Below, piece after piece: positions 32,391 through 40,602 of a DNA stretch of 64,000 nucleotides. Origin of the DNA: Telmatobacter sp. DSM 110680 (GTDB lineage: Bacteria; Acidobacteriota; Terriglobia; Terriglobales; Acidobacteriaceae); assembly GCF_039994875.1 (NCBI RefSeq), contig NZ_CP121196.1, positions 3,224,001 to 3,288,000 of the forward strand. The letters run 5' to 3'. The first letter of the stretch is position 1, and each line of letters opens with the position of its first letter. A program made the translations under genes and the position numbers. The notes under the pieces were generated by a model. That model searched no databases. It was not told the DNA's origin and was given only the letters and a program-made list of their open reading frames with translations.

Positions 32391-35300
32391 ATGGGGACTC
32401 TCGTGTTGACGCGGATCCAGTCTGCGTTTATTTCTCTTCTGAATACTCTGCTCAGTCTGCACGCGAATGCGACATCTCTTTTCTCCTTCCGCAAATGGCA
32501 AACTTCGCGGGCCGTTCTTGCCACCGCGATCTGCCTTCTGTCGCCGGTCGCACTGCTGGCACAGGTTTCCGTGTCACCGTCGACACTGAATTGGGTATCA
32601 GTGCAGCTTGGCCAGACCGGCGCAGCGAAGGTCGTTACGCTTACGAACAGCGGAGGCGCCGCGATCACGATCAGCAGCGTCACTCTCGGCGGAACGAATC
32701 CAGCCGACTTCGCAATTCGCAGTAAAACCTGCGGCACGTCGCTGGCCGCATCTTCCAGCTGCACCGCGAGCATTGTGTTTGCTCCGAAGGCGACGGGTGC
32801 GCGATCAGCCACATTGAGTTTCAACGATTCGGCCAGTGGCAGCCCCCAGACCATGACGCTCACGGGCATGGGGACATCGCCCAGCGGTACAGTGTCGGCG
32901 AGCCCTGCCAGCCTGACGTTTGCGAGCACCAATGTTGGATCGAGCAGCGCTTCCCAGACAGCGACGTTGTCAAATGGTCAGAGTACGTCGATCACTATCA
33001 GCAACGTTGCCATATCGGGCACGAATCCAGGTGACTTCAGCATCGCCAACCAGACCTGCGGCACGAGTCTTGCAGCAGCAAGTTCCTGCACGGCCTCGGT
33101 CGTGTTCAATCCGACGGCGAGCGGCGCGCGAAGTGCCACACTCACCTTTACAGATTCAGCGACGAATAGTCCACAATCTGTAACGCTGAACGGAACGGGG
33201 GCGGCAACTGGTTCTGGGAGCGCATCGGTAAGCCCGACAACACTGAACTGGGTCTATGTAGCGGTTGGAAACAGAGGCGCGGCAAAAGCAATTACGCTGA
33301 CGAACACTGGGACGTCGTCACTTACGATTAGCAGCATCACGCTTACGGGCACGAATCCTGGAGATTTCACAATCGCCAGTAAGACTTGTGGAACTTCACT
33401 TGCGGCGTCAGCGACGTGTACGGCGAGCATTGCTTTCGCTCCGACAGCCACCGGGGAGCGCTACGCGACGTTGAATTTCAACGACTCGGCGACGAGCAGT
33501 CCGCAGACTGTGGCATTGAGCGGCGATGGAACAGCGGCATCAGGAACGGTTACAGCGAGTCCATCGAGTTTGACATTTGCAAGCACGACAGTAGGTTCGA
33601 GCAGCGCGGGACAGACGGCAACCCTTTCCAATGGTCTAAGCTCGTCGATCACGATCAGCAGCGTTGCAATTTCCGGCACAAATGCCGGTGACTTCAACAT
33701 CGCGAGCCAGACTTGCGGGACGAGTCTGGCAACTTCTGCGAATTGCACTGCGTCGATCGTCTTCACGCCAACATCGACAGGTACGCGTACGGCGATGTTG
33801 AGCTTTACGGACTCAGCCACAAACAGTCCGCAAAATATTTCGCTCACGGGTACAGGCACGACGACGGCGCTGACCATTTCGCCAACGAATCCGACTGTGA
33901 CTGTCAATGGCACTTTGCAGTTCACAGCGAGTGCTGGCGCTACCTGGACTGCGACTTGTGGAACGATCGGGAGCGGCACGGGGCTATACACGGCTCCGGC
34001 AACCGCTGAGTCCTGCCAAGTGACTGCGACAGCGACGAGTGGGGGGGCAACTGCCTCGACGACCGTGACAGTTACGGCGAACTCGGGAACATTGACGATC
34101 ACGCCCTCATCAGTTGCAGTTCACGCCATCGGACAAACGCAGTTCACGGCGAATCAATCGGTGACTTGGTCGACGACGTGTGGCTCCATCAGTAGCAGCG
34201 GACTGTTTACTGCGCCTGCGGCTGCAGAGACATGCACCATTAAGGGTGTATCTACTACAAACTCGAGTAACACTGCCACGGCTACAGCAAACGTGACAGT
34301 GGTGAACTACACAACTCGCAAGAACGGCACCGATGGAACGGGTGTTCAGTCAAACGAGCTGGTGCTTACACCGTCGAGTGTGAGTGGCGGCAAGTTTGGG
34401 CAGCTATGGGCAGTCGGTTTGGATGGCACCATCTGGGGACAGCCTCTATATATGAATGGCCTCACGGTAGGCGGCAAAGTACGCAATGTGGTGTATGTAA
34501 CCACGTCGAACGATAGCGTGTACGCGCTGGATGCCGATTCGGGCACCGTTCTGTGGCACAAGAACTTCCTTTCTACCGGTGTGACATCGGTTCCTGGAAC
34601 CGTGACAAAAATCTCCAATACGACGGGAATCCTGAGTACGCCGGTGATCGATCCGGTAAAACAGGCGATTTTTGTGGTGGCAGAGACTTCAGAAAACAAT
34701 GCAACCTATTTCCCGCACCGGCTGCACGCGCTGAGCTTGATTACGGGAGCTGAACTCACACCTGATCCCGAACTCATTACGGATCCGGATCTCGAGCCAA
34801 TCATGAAGTTCCAGCGTCCCGGATTGCTGCTGGCAAACGGGATGGTCTATATCGCGTTCGGTTCCATCGAAGACCGGTCGCCCTACCATGGACTGTTGTT
34901 TGCTTTCGACGAAAACACGCTAGAGCAGAAGGCGCTGTTCAATGTAACTCCGACCGGCAGCCAAGGAGGGCTATGGATGTCGGGAGCTTCACCCGAGGCC
35001 GACAGCGAAGGGAATATCTACCTTTCGACGGGCAACGGCAGCGTTGGAACGAATAACTTTGGCGAGAGCATCGTCAAGCTAAGTCCCACGCTGCAGGAAC
35101 TGGATTACTTCACTCCGTACAACTACGCAAACTACGACACGAACGATCTCGACATGGGTTCGGGAAGCATGATTCTCGCACCCGATCAGAACGGGCCGTA
35201 TCCGCACCTGATCATTGCGTGCGGGAAGCCAACGCCGATATATGTGATCAATCGCGACGCATTCGGAGGGCGCGGTACGACCAGCGATAACATCTTACAG

Positions 35301-35729
35301 CGGCTGGACCACCAAATTGGTGGTAACGGCACGGGTGTCCGGGACGGAGGCCAGCCGTGCTACAACTCACCGGCGATGTGGCAGGAGAACGTCTACTTCG
35401 CACCGAATTATGACGTTTTGAAGATGTTTACTCTCAACCCCAACACAGGATTGCTGAGCGTGACACCTACCTCGAAGGGGACCTTCCTCTACAACTGGCC
35501 GGGCGCTGATCCGGTGGTTTCATCGAACGGAAATACGAACGGTATCGTATGGACGATCGATCTGAGCACCAGCACTCTGCACGCGAACGATGCAACGGAT
35601 GTGAGCAAGTCGCTCTACACCAGCCCGAGTTTGGGCAGTGCGGGACGATGGGTTCCGCCGACGGTGGTGAACGGGCATGTCTACGTCACCGCATCGGGCA
35701 AAATCATTGCTTACGGTTTGACGAAGTAG
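32391..35729 (+). CDS. Large secreted choice-of-anchor (ASPM/SPD-2/Hydin-like) protein with beta-propeller
   Basis: A 1112-residue exported protein. A long signal region ends near residue 58 (LLSPVALLAQ). Four Ig-like ASH/choice-of-anchor repeats of about 109 residues follow (about 60-495), each with CGTSL...C and FxPTxxGxRxAxLxFxDSA. Two bacterial Ig-like domains (about 497-645) come next, with paired cysteines (TCGTIGSG, TCGSISSS). The final 450 residues resemble a PQQ-type beta-propeller (VVYVTTSNDSVYALDADSGT). ATG at 32391 is preceded by AAGGGG. The repeat pairs 1+2 and 3+4 are a duplicated unit. Probable surface adhesin or scaffold; no enzyme motif seen. Confidence 0.82.
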   Translation: MGTLVLTRIQSAFISLLNTLLSLHANATSLFSFRKWQTSRAVLATAICLLSPVALLAQVSVSPSTLNWVSVQLGQTGAAKVVTLTNSGGAAITISSVTLGGTNPADFAIRSKTCGTSLAASSSCTASIVFAPKATGARSATLSFNDSASGSPQTMTLTGMGTSPSGTVSASPASLTFASTNVGSSSASQTATLSNGQSTSITISNVAISGTNPGDFSIANQTCGTSLAAASSCTASVVFNPTASGARSATLTFTDSATNSPQSVTLNGTGAATGSGSASVSPTTLNWVYVAVGNRGAAKAITLTNTGTSSLTISSITLTGTNPGDFTIASKTCGTSLAASATCTASIAFAPTATGERYATLNFNDSATSSPQTVALSGDGTAASGTVTASPSSLTFASTTVGSSSAGQTATLSNGLSSSITISSVAISGTNAGDFNIASQTCGTSLATSANCTASIVFTPTSTGTRTAMLSFTDSATNSPQNISLTGTGTTTALTISPTNPTVTVNGTLQFTASAGATWTATCGTIGSGTGLYTAPATAESCQVTATATSGGATASTTVTVTANSGTLTITPSSVAVHAIGQTQFTANQSVTWSTTCGSISSSGLFTAPAAAETCTIKGVSTTNSSNTATATANVTVVNYTTRKNGTDGTGVQSNELVLTPSSVSGGKFGQLWAVGLDGTIWGQPLYMNGLTVGGKVRNVVYVTTSNDSVYALDADSGTVLWHKNFLSTGVTSVPGTVTKISNTTGILSTPVIDPVKQAIFVVAETSENNATYFPHRLHALSLITGAELTPDPELITDPDLEPIMKFQRPGLLLANGMVYIAFGSIEDRSPYHGLLFAFDENTLEQKALFNVTPTGSQGGLWMSGASPEADSEGNIYLSTGNGSVGTNNFGESIVKLSPTLQELDYFTPYNYANYDTNDLDMGSGSMILAPDQNGPYPHLIIACGKPTPIYVINRDAFGGRGTTSDNILQRLDHQIGGNGTGVRDGGQPCYNSPAMWQENVYFAPNYDVLKMFTLNPNTGLLSVTPTSKGTFLYNWPGADPVVSSNGNTNGIVWTIDLSTSTLHANDATDVSKSLYTSPSLGSAGRWVPPTVVNGHVYVTASGKIIAYGLTK
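32571..33884 (+). repeat. Two tandem 657-bp units inside the choice-of-anchor gene
   Basis: Repeats 1 and 3 begin with a TLNWV block (32571 and 33228) and repeats 2 and 4 with an SLTFAST block (32892 and 33549). Both pairs are offset by exactly 657 bp, showing that a two-domain unit of 219 codons was duplicated as a whole. Confidence 0.8.
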
Positions 35730-36243
35730 TGCCGGACAGTCGTCGCCCAGGATGGCGGGAGTTGCCACCCTGGGTAACCTGTCTCATCTTCTCCGATTGC
35801 CAGGATGTAACTCTAACTTGCGATGAGTGAGCGCCATGGCAAACATCCGCGATGTGGTGTCGATAAACCATTGAAATTAAAAACCTGACGGGTAATCGGC
35901 ACTGCTGGGTGTTACCAAAGTGTGATTGACTCCACGGAAGGTCTATCCTACAGTTACTACTCCAATTCGACATGGGAACGTTTAAGCAAAGGGCCCATTT
36001 TTCAAGTCAGCATTGTCGTGTCCGTTGAGAAGGAAATTCCAATCAACGGTACCGTCTTTAATCCCTTTGAGGTTTCGGGCGCGTTTCGGCCTCCTCATCT
36101 TCAGATTTGCCTTCCAGGCTGACGTCATCTGAGGTTCTTGCTGGGGACATTTTGCAAAAGCGTTTGCTCGCGTCACCAGCCTGATTCAATAGGTGAGTGA
36201 CGGAAAACTGTTTGCTTTTGAAGGATTTTCGCTCAGGTGCCTT
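35730..36243. other. Intergenic region upstream of the EPS-locus regulator
   Basis: About 510 bp without a convincing gene. A weak sigma70-type promoter, TTGACT (35926-35931) and TACAGT (35949-35954) with 17-bp spacing, points towards the regulator gene. No sigma54-type element with correct spacing was found here. Confidence 0.4.
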
Positions 36244-37710
36244 GTGAAACCAACGTTGCTGATTCTGTCCGTTCTGCGATCTGCTGACACTCGTACGATC
36301 CTGGATGGTTTTCTCAAGACATCGGGTCATAGAGCGGTTCACGCATCCAGCTGCGAGCAAGCTTCGATCCTCCTTGCCAATGCCCTTGACCCCGATTTGG
36401 TGATTATCGAGTCGTCACTTGAGATGGATTCTGGTGTTCTTTATAGAACATTGCAGGCCGCTTCGGGATCGGCGGTTTGTCTCGTTTATGGCGCAGGCGA
36501 GCAGCATTACAAAAACCAAGCGGCCAAGGCGGGGATCGAGTTTTTTATTCAGCGGCCGTTTTCTCGCTGCGATCTCGGCAAGATGTTTGAACAACTCTGC
36601 ATCGCAAACTCTGACGATATGGAATGCGGTCATGAGGGGGCACCTGCGTTAGAGCCAATTCGCAGCAGCGCAACTCATGCGGATCATGTCCTGGAAGAAC
36701 TTGGAGAGGGCCGTTACTTTTTTGCAGGCGCGCCCTCCATGCTTAAGATCTATCGACAGATACAGCTTCTCGCCGAAGTCGACGCTCCGGTCTTGATTCT
36801 CGGTGAAAGCGGCACCGGTAAGGAAGTGATTGCGCACCTCATCCACAAACATTCGCGCCGTTCGCAGCATAGTTTTGTCAACGTGAACTGTGCGGCATTG
36901 CCGTCGGATCTTCTTGAGAGCGAGCTTTTCGGGTATCAGCAGGGCGCATTCACAGGCGCAATCAAGGACAAGCCGGGCAAGTTTGAGCAGGCAAATCGCG
37001 GTACATTGCTGCTGGATGAGATTGGCGAAATGAGTGCGCCGATGCAAGCTAAATTGCTGCATGTCCTTCAGGATGGGCAGTTTACCCGTCTGGGGGCGCG
37101 CGAAAGCAGTAAGGTTGACGTGCGTGTGCTGGCGGCCACCAATATTCAGATCGAGAGCGCGTTGGTGGGTAAGTCGTTTCGCGAAGACCTTTTCTACCGA
37201 TTGAACGTTTTCACGATCTCGGTACCACCGCTGCGCGAGCGCCGCGAGGAAATTCCATTCCTCATCGAGGAGACGATTCGCAGATCGCCTGAGTCGCTCA
37301 GGAACGGGAGTGAGTTTGTTTTTTCATCCCGCCTACTCGACGCAGCCCTGCTTTGCGATTGGCGCGGGAATGTGCGTGAACTTAGGAATTTTGTCACCAG
37401 GACCATGACAATGCGCGATTCCGATGCGGCGATTCGTGAATTGGAGGCGAAGGTCGTCGCAACGACACAGGTTGTGTCGGCGATGTCTTCTCCAGAGCAG
37501 CACTCTGAACACACTGGTATGCGCTCTGTGGTGCGCGATATGAAAGATCGAGCTGAGGCTCAGATGATTCAGGAGGCACTTGAAGTTTCAGGCTGGAATC
37601 GGCGGCATGCAGCCAAGTACCTCAACATCAGTTATCGCGGTCTGCTTTACAAGATTCAGCAGCTACAGCTTTCACCTCGGTCGTCCTCTCGACCGCACGC
37701 AAGGGTCTGA
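36244..37710 (+). CDS. Sigma54-dependent NtrC-family regulator with a degenerate receiver domain
   Basis: A 488-residue activator. Residues 1-115 have the receiver fold but lack the expected residues: the phosphorylated Asp is Glu56 in LVIIESSLE, the acidic pair after the first strand is absent (LILSVLRS) and the conserved Lys is Arg in IQRPF. The AAA+ domain is intact with Walker A GESGTGKE (187-194), the sigma54-contact loop GAFTGA (234-239) and Walker B TLLLDE (254-259). A Fis-type helix-turn-helix (HAAKYLNISYRGLLYKI) ends the protein. GTG at 36244 gives a normal receiver start; GTG at 36193 is an alternative. It opens the EPS locus and probably activates its sigma54 promoters without phosphorylation. 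Confidence 0.87.
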   Translation: MKPTLLILSVLRSADTRTILDGFLKTSGHRAVHASSCEQASILLANALDPDLVIIESSLEMDSGVLYRTLQAASGSAVCLVYGAGEQHYKNQAAKAGIEFFIQRPFSRCDLGKMFEQLCIANSDDMECGHEGAPALEPIRSSATHADHVLEELGEGRYFFAGAPSMLKIYRQIQLLAEVDAPVLILGESGTGKEVIAHLIHKHSRRSQHSFVNVNCAALPSDLLESELFGYQQGAFTGAIKDKPGKFEQANRGTLLLDEIGEMSAPMQAKLLHVLQDGQFTRLGARESSKVDVRVLAATNIQIESALVGKSFREDLFYRLNVFTISVPPLRERREEIPFLIEETIRRSPESLRNGSEFVFSSRLLDAALLCDWRGNVRELRNFVTRTMTMRDSDAAIRELEAKVVATTQVVSAMSSPEQHSEHTGMRSVVRDMKDRAEAQMIQEALEVSGWNRRHAAKYLNISYRGLLYKIQQLQLSPRSSSRPHARV

Positions 37711-37771
37711 GCAAACTCTTCTTCTTGCTCGTGCCTGGATCCTCAGCCGTATCCGCGAGAAATGGCAGCCA

Positions 37772-37813
37772 TTTGCATACTCTGGGGTAATAGTATGCAA
37801 AAGTTTGCATACT
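37772..37813. promoter_or_regulatory. Three-part inverted repeat, likely activator-binding site
   Basis: TTTGCATACT occurs at 37772-37781 and 37804-37813, and its exact reverse complement AGTATGCAAA at 37792-37801. Each neighbouring pair makes a perfect 10-bp inverted repeat, with spacers of 10 and 2 bp. The block lies about 100-140 bp upstream of a sigma54 promoter candidate, the normal distance for an NtrC-type enhancer site. Confidence 0.65.
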
Positions 37814-37908
37814 TCAGACAGCGGGAGTTCAAGCCTCTTCCAATCCCGATCAATTTCATGGAAAAAGAGCTAAAAACAAGTGATATGTTCACGGATTGTT
37901 CCGCACTA

Positions 37909-37926
37909 TTGGTCATGCATTTGCTA
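37909..37926 (+). promoter_or_regulatory. Candidate sigma54 promoter
   Basis: TTGGTCATGCATTTGCTA has GG at 37911-37912 and GC at 37923-37924, ten bases apart as sigma54 requires, with TTGCT at -12. Transcription would start near 37936, about 13 nt before the ATG of the next gene. Confidence 0.6.
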
Positions 37927-37948
37927 ATGGGTTAGTACACGAGCCCAT

Positions 37949-38821
37949 ATGCCTGCACAGACTTATAACGAGACTCGACTTCCTGAACTACCGCAGCCGG
38001 AGTTCATCTTCGGGGCCACGTCAGGGATGCGGGAAATACGCGCGAAAATCGAGCGAGCGGCACACGACAATTTACCTGTACTGATTCAGGGAGAGAGCGG
38101 AACGGGTAAGGAAATACTCTGCCGCTTTCTACATGAGAACCAGGGGTGTGGAGACAAGCCCTTTCTAAAGCTCAACTGCGGAGCGACTTTGGCGAGCTTG
38201 GCGGAAGGCGAGATCTTTGGGATTGAGAAGACAAAGGCCATGAAAGGGCAGGAAAACAAGGGCGGCCTGATCAACTTTGCTTCGGGCGGTACGCTCTTTC
38301 TGGACGAAATTGATTGTATGGACGTCTCACTACAGCGGAAAGTGGCCCACACGCTCGAGTCAGGTCGATATCGACAGATCGACGGCAGGGAGGACCTGGC
38401 GGTAGACGCCCGATTCGTATGCGCCACGAGTATCGATATGGAGGTGGAATTGAGGAATCGCGTTGTCGATGAGTTGTTGGGATGTTTCGTTCATCGCGTA
38501 CGACTGCTCCCACTTCGCGATCGCAGGGAAGACATACCGCAACTTTGCGAATATCTGCTCGCAAAGTTTGCCAGTGAGTTTGGCCGTCCAGTCCCACATC
38601 TCAGTTCGCGCGCCGTGGAAGCGTTTCAGCAGTGGAAGTGGCCGGGAAACATTCGCGAATTGGAGAATTGGGTTGCACGAATAGTGATTTTTGGTGCCGA
38701 GGAAGTTGTGGGCCTTGAATTCAGGCGTCAACTAGCCTCCGGAGAAAACACTGTGGCGAAGTACCATCACGTCTCTCGTCCAAGATCTGCGGGTATGAGG
38801 CGTCCGCGAAGTCACAGGTGA
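37949..38821 (+). CDS. Stand-alone sigma54-activator-like AAA+ protein without GAFTGA loop or DNA-binding domain
   Basis: A 290-residue protein that consists of little more than the NtrC-type AAA+ domain. Walker A GESGTGKE (48-55), Walker B GGTLFLDE (113-120), LLPLRDRREDI and WPGNIRELEN (231-240) are preserved. The GAFTGA loop that grips sigma54 is replaced by KTKAMKG (94-100), there is no N-terminal sensor domain, and the tail after residue 262 is short and basic (RPRSAGMRRPRSHR) with no helix-turn-helix. It probably cannot open sigma54 promoters by itself; it may form mixed rings with, or restrain, the preceding regulator. It has its own candidate sigma54 promoter. The 13-nt expected leader has only a weak GAG element. 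Confidence 0.82.
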   Translation: MPAQTYNETRLPELPQPEFIFGATSGMREIRAKIERAAHDNLPVLIQGESGTGKEILCRFLHENQGCGDKPFLKLNCGATLASLAEGEIFGIEKTKAMKGQENKGGLINFASGGTLFLDEIDCMDVSLQRKVAHTLESGRYRQIDGREDLAVDARFVCATSIDMEVELRNRVVDELLGCFVHRVRLLPLRDRREDIPQLCEYLLAKFASEFGRPVPHLSSRAVEAFQQWKWPGNIRELENWVARIVIFGAEEVVGLEFRRQLASGENTVAKYHHVSRPRSAGMRRPRSHR

Positions 38822-39214
38822 GGGAAGGAACGGGCAGACTGGGGTAAGCAGGTCGTTGACCCGAAAGTAACCTTTGATTGTTTCTTGGCATTCGAATTGA
38901 AATAGGATGTATTTGTCGGAAAATGACTTTGTAATGAGAAATTTAGGTTTCAAAGCCGCAAGGATCGTGGCTGTTACTGTGGCGGCGACAGAAAGGTTAC
39001 CGCAGAGGTACTTCCGCAACCCTAATAGGTCATTGTGGAACCGTTGCCGGTAATCGACTATTGGACTGGGTTTCTTCGCGGCTCCAGGTACGGTTCCTTG
39101 TTGATGAGTTGTGAGGAGATCGGGCGTCCGACGGGGTTTTTGAAAGTGTTCCATGTAACTCACAGGGCGAAGCTATGCCCGAATCGTTACTAGCAACAGA
39201 AGGGTGATGCGAAC
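38822..39214. other. Intergenic region before the EPS operon
   Basis: About 390 bp. TTGGCATTCGAATTGA (38885-38900) resembles a sigma54 element but has GA where -12 GC is expected. A 39-codon plus-strand frame at 38934-39053 lacks a ribosome-binding site and is not called. No terminator is evident. The promoter for the nusG-like gene probably lies here. Confidence 0.35.
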
Positions 39215-39823
39215 GTGGCTACGCTGCAAAGTATTGAAACACGGGCTCAAAAGAGCGTTCCATGGTGCGCTGTCTACACTCGCCATCAGCACGAGAAGTC
39301 GATTAGCGAGATGTTGGAAACGAAGGGATTCGAGGTATTCCTGCCGCTGTATGAATCTACGCGTCGATGGAAAGACAGGCAGAAGATCCTGTCCCTGCCG
39401 CTGTTTCCTTGCTATGTTTTTGTACGAGGAGCTCACGAGCGACGTCTCCCGGTTTTGACCACTCCGGGAGTGCACATGATTATCAGCCGCGGGGAGCGTG
39501 TGGCCACCGTACCCGACGAAGAGATTGAAGCAATTCGCAGGACGGTCGAAGGTCCGTTTTCCGTTGAGCCTCATCCGTTCCTTCACTGCGGCGAGCGTGT
39601 TCGAGTAATTCGCGGCTCTCTGGAAGGTGTGGAAGGAATTCTGACGCGGAAGAAGAACCTATACAGACTGGTTCTGTCGGTAGAGATGCTGTCTCAGTCA
39701 GTGGCTGTTGAGATCGACGCTTTAGACGTTGTGCCGGTGGTTAAGAGCGCAATGGTCGTACCGAATCGGGATGGAAACCGTGATTCAAACGCCCTGCGGA
39801 GAGGTGTATTCACCGGAAACTGA
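39215..39823 (+). CDS. Specialised NusG paralogue (RfaH/UpxY/LoaP-like antiterminator)
   Basis: A 202-residue NusG-family protein. The NGN domain is clear (PWCAVYTRHQHEKSISEML, then FEVFLPLYESTRRWKDRQK, LPLFPCYVFVRG and TTPGVHMIIS), followed by the KOW domain (about 123-175, CGERVRVIRGSLEGVEGIL). It begins an EPS operon of more than a dozen genes, the usual setting of paralogues that load onto RNA polymerase and prevent early termination in long polysaccharide operons. GTG at 39215 is preceded by AAGGGTG at a somewhat long distance. A candidate recruitment element was not identified with certainty. Confidence 0.88.
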   Translation: MATLQSIETRAQKSVPWCAVYTRHQHEKSISEMLETKGFEVFLPLYESTRRWKDRQKILSLPLFPCYVFVRGAHERRLPVLTTPGVHMIISRGERVATVPDEEIEAIRRTVEGPFSVEPHPFLHCGERVRVIRGSLEGVEGILTRKKNLYRLVLSVEMLSQSVAVEIDALDVVPVVKSAMVVPNRDGNRDSNALRRGVFTGN

Positions 39824-39959
39824 GGATACGTTAACCGACGGAGCAGAATCGCTTCGGTTTGGGTGCTCCGATGGTCCGTGGCCGCTGGCATGTGACGAAG
39901 GGCGTTGGAGAATCGGGATGAGCGCAATGGGAAACCGAAGGCGATCGAATGGAGTGGCT

Positions 39960-40592
39960 ATGAAGTGCAGTGCCTTGCAAGCGGTTGTTCTGAGCCTTGG
40001 CTTAGCGGCAGCGAGTTCTGTATCCGGACAGACACAGTCTGCCGGTCAACCGATCGGGGATCGAACACCAAGCGCGCAGCCCGATGCGAACAAGACGGCT
40101 CACGACGACAGTTTTGTAATCGGCAATGATGATGTATTAGCCATCAGCGTTTGGAAGGAACCCGAATTAACGAAGTCGATCCCTGTCCGCTCTGACGGCA
40201 AAATCTCGTTGCCGCTCGTAGGTGAAATGATGGCTGCTGGCCAAACGCCACTTCAGCTTGAGCGCGAGATCACGGAAAAACTGAAGAACTTTATCACGTC
40301 GCCGGAAGTGACAGTGATCGTGGAGAAGGTCTACAGCAGGAAATACAACATTCTAGGCGAAGTAACCAAGCCAGGTTCTTACCTGCTGACGGCCGACACG
40401 ACGATTATGGACGCCATTGCTGCAGCTGGAGGCTTTCGTGATTTCGCCAAAAAGACAGGCGTCTATGTTTTACGCAAGAGCACTGACGGGCATGAGACGA
40501 ACCTGAAGTTCAACTACAAGGAATTTCTTAAGGGTAAGAATTCCGCTCAGAATGTGAAGCTCCAACCAAACGACACAATCATTGTTCCGTAA
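39960..40592 (+). CDS. Polysaccharide export protein (Wza/EpsA-like, SLBB domain)
   Basis: A 210-residue exported protein. After a signal peptide (LQAVVLSLGLAAASSVSGQ) come the Poly_export domain (about 58-130: FVIGNDDVLAISVWKEPELT and VRSDGKISLPLVGEMMAAG) and one SLBB domain (about 135-205: KYNILGEVTKPGSYLLTADTTIMD split by strands). No lipobox Cys follows the signal peptide, unlike Wza. It should form the periplasmic or outer-membrane channel for the polymer. ATG at 39960 has GGAG five bases upstream; the frame is open further upstream but is not protein-like. The gap of 136 bp after the NusG-like gene holds no clear signal. Confidence 0.9.
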   Translation: MKCSALQAVVLSLGLAAASSVSGQTQSAGQPIGDRTPSAQPDANKTAHDDSFVIGNDDVLAISVWKEPELTKSIPVRSDGKISLPLVGEMMAAGQTPLQLEREITEKLKNFITSPEVTVIVEKVYSRKYNILGEVTKPGSYLLTADTTIMDAIAAAGGFRDFAKKTGVYVLRKSTDGHETNLKFNYKEFLKGKNSAQNVKLQPNDTIIVP

Positions 40593-40602
40593 GGTGCATG
40601 TC

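Noticed and set aside
33461-34102. 213-codon minus-strand frame in the choice-of-anchor gene
   Set aside because: Its Val/Pro repeats are the antisense image of the Thr/Ser-rich Ig repeats.
38934-39053. 39-codon plus-strand frame before the NusG-like gene
   Set aside because: No ribosome-binding site, no hydrophobic or conserved-looking segment; chance frame in an intergenic region.
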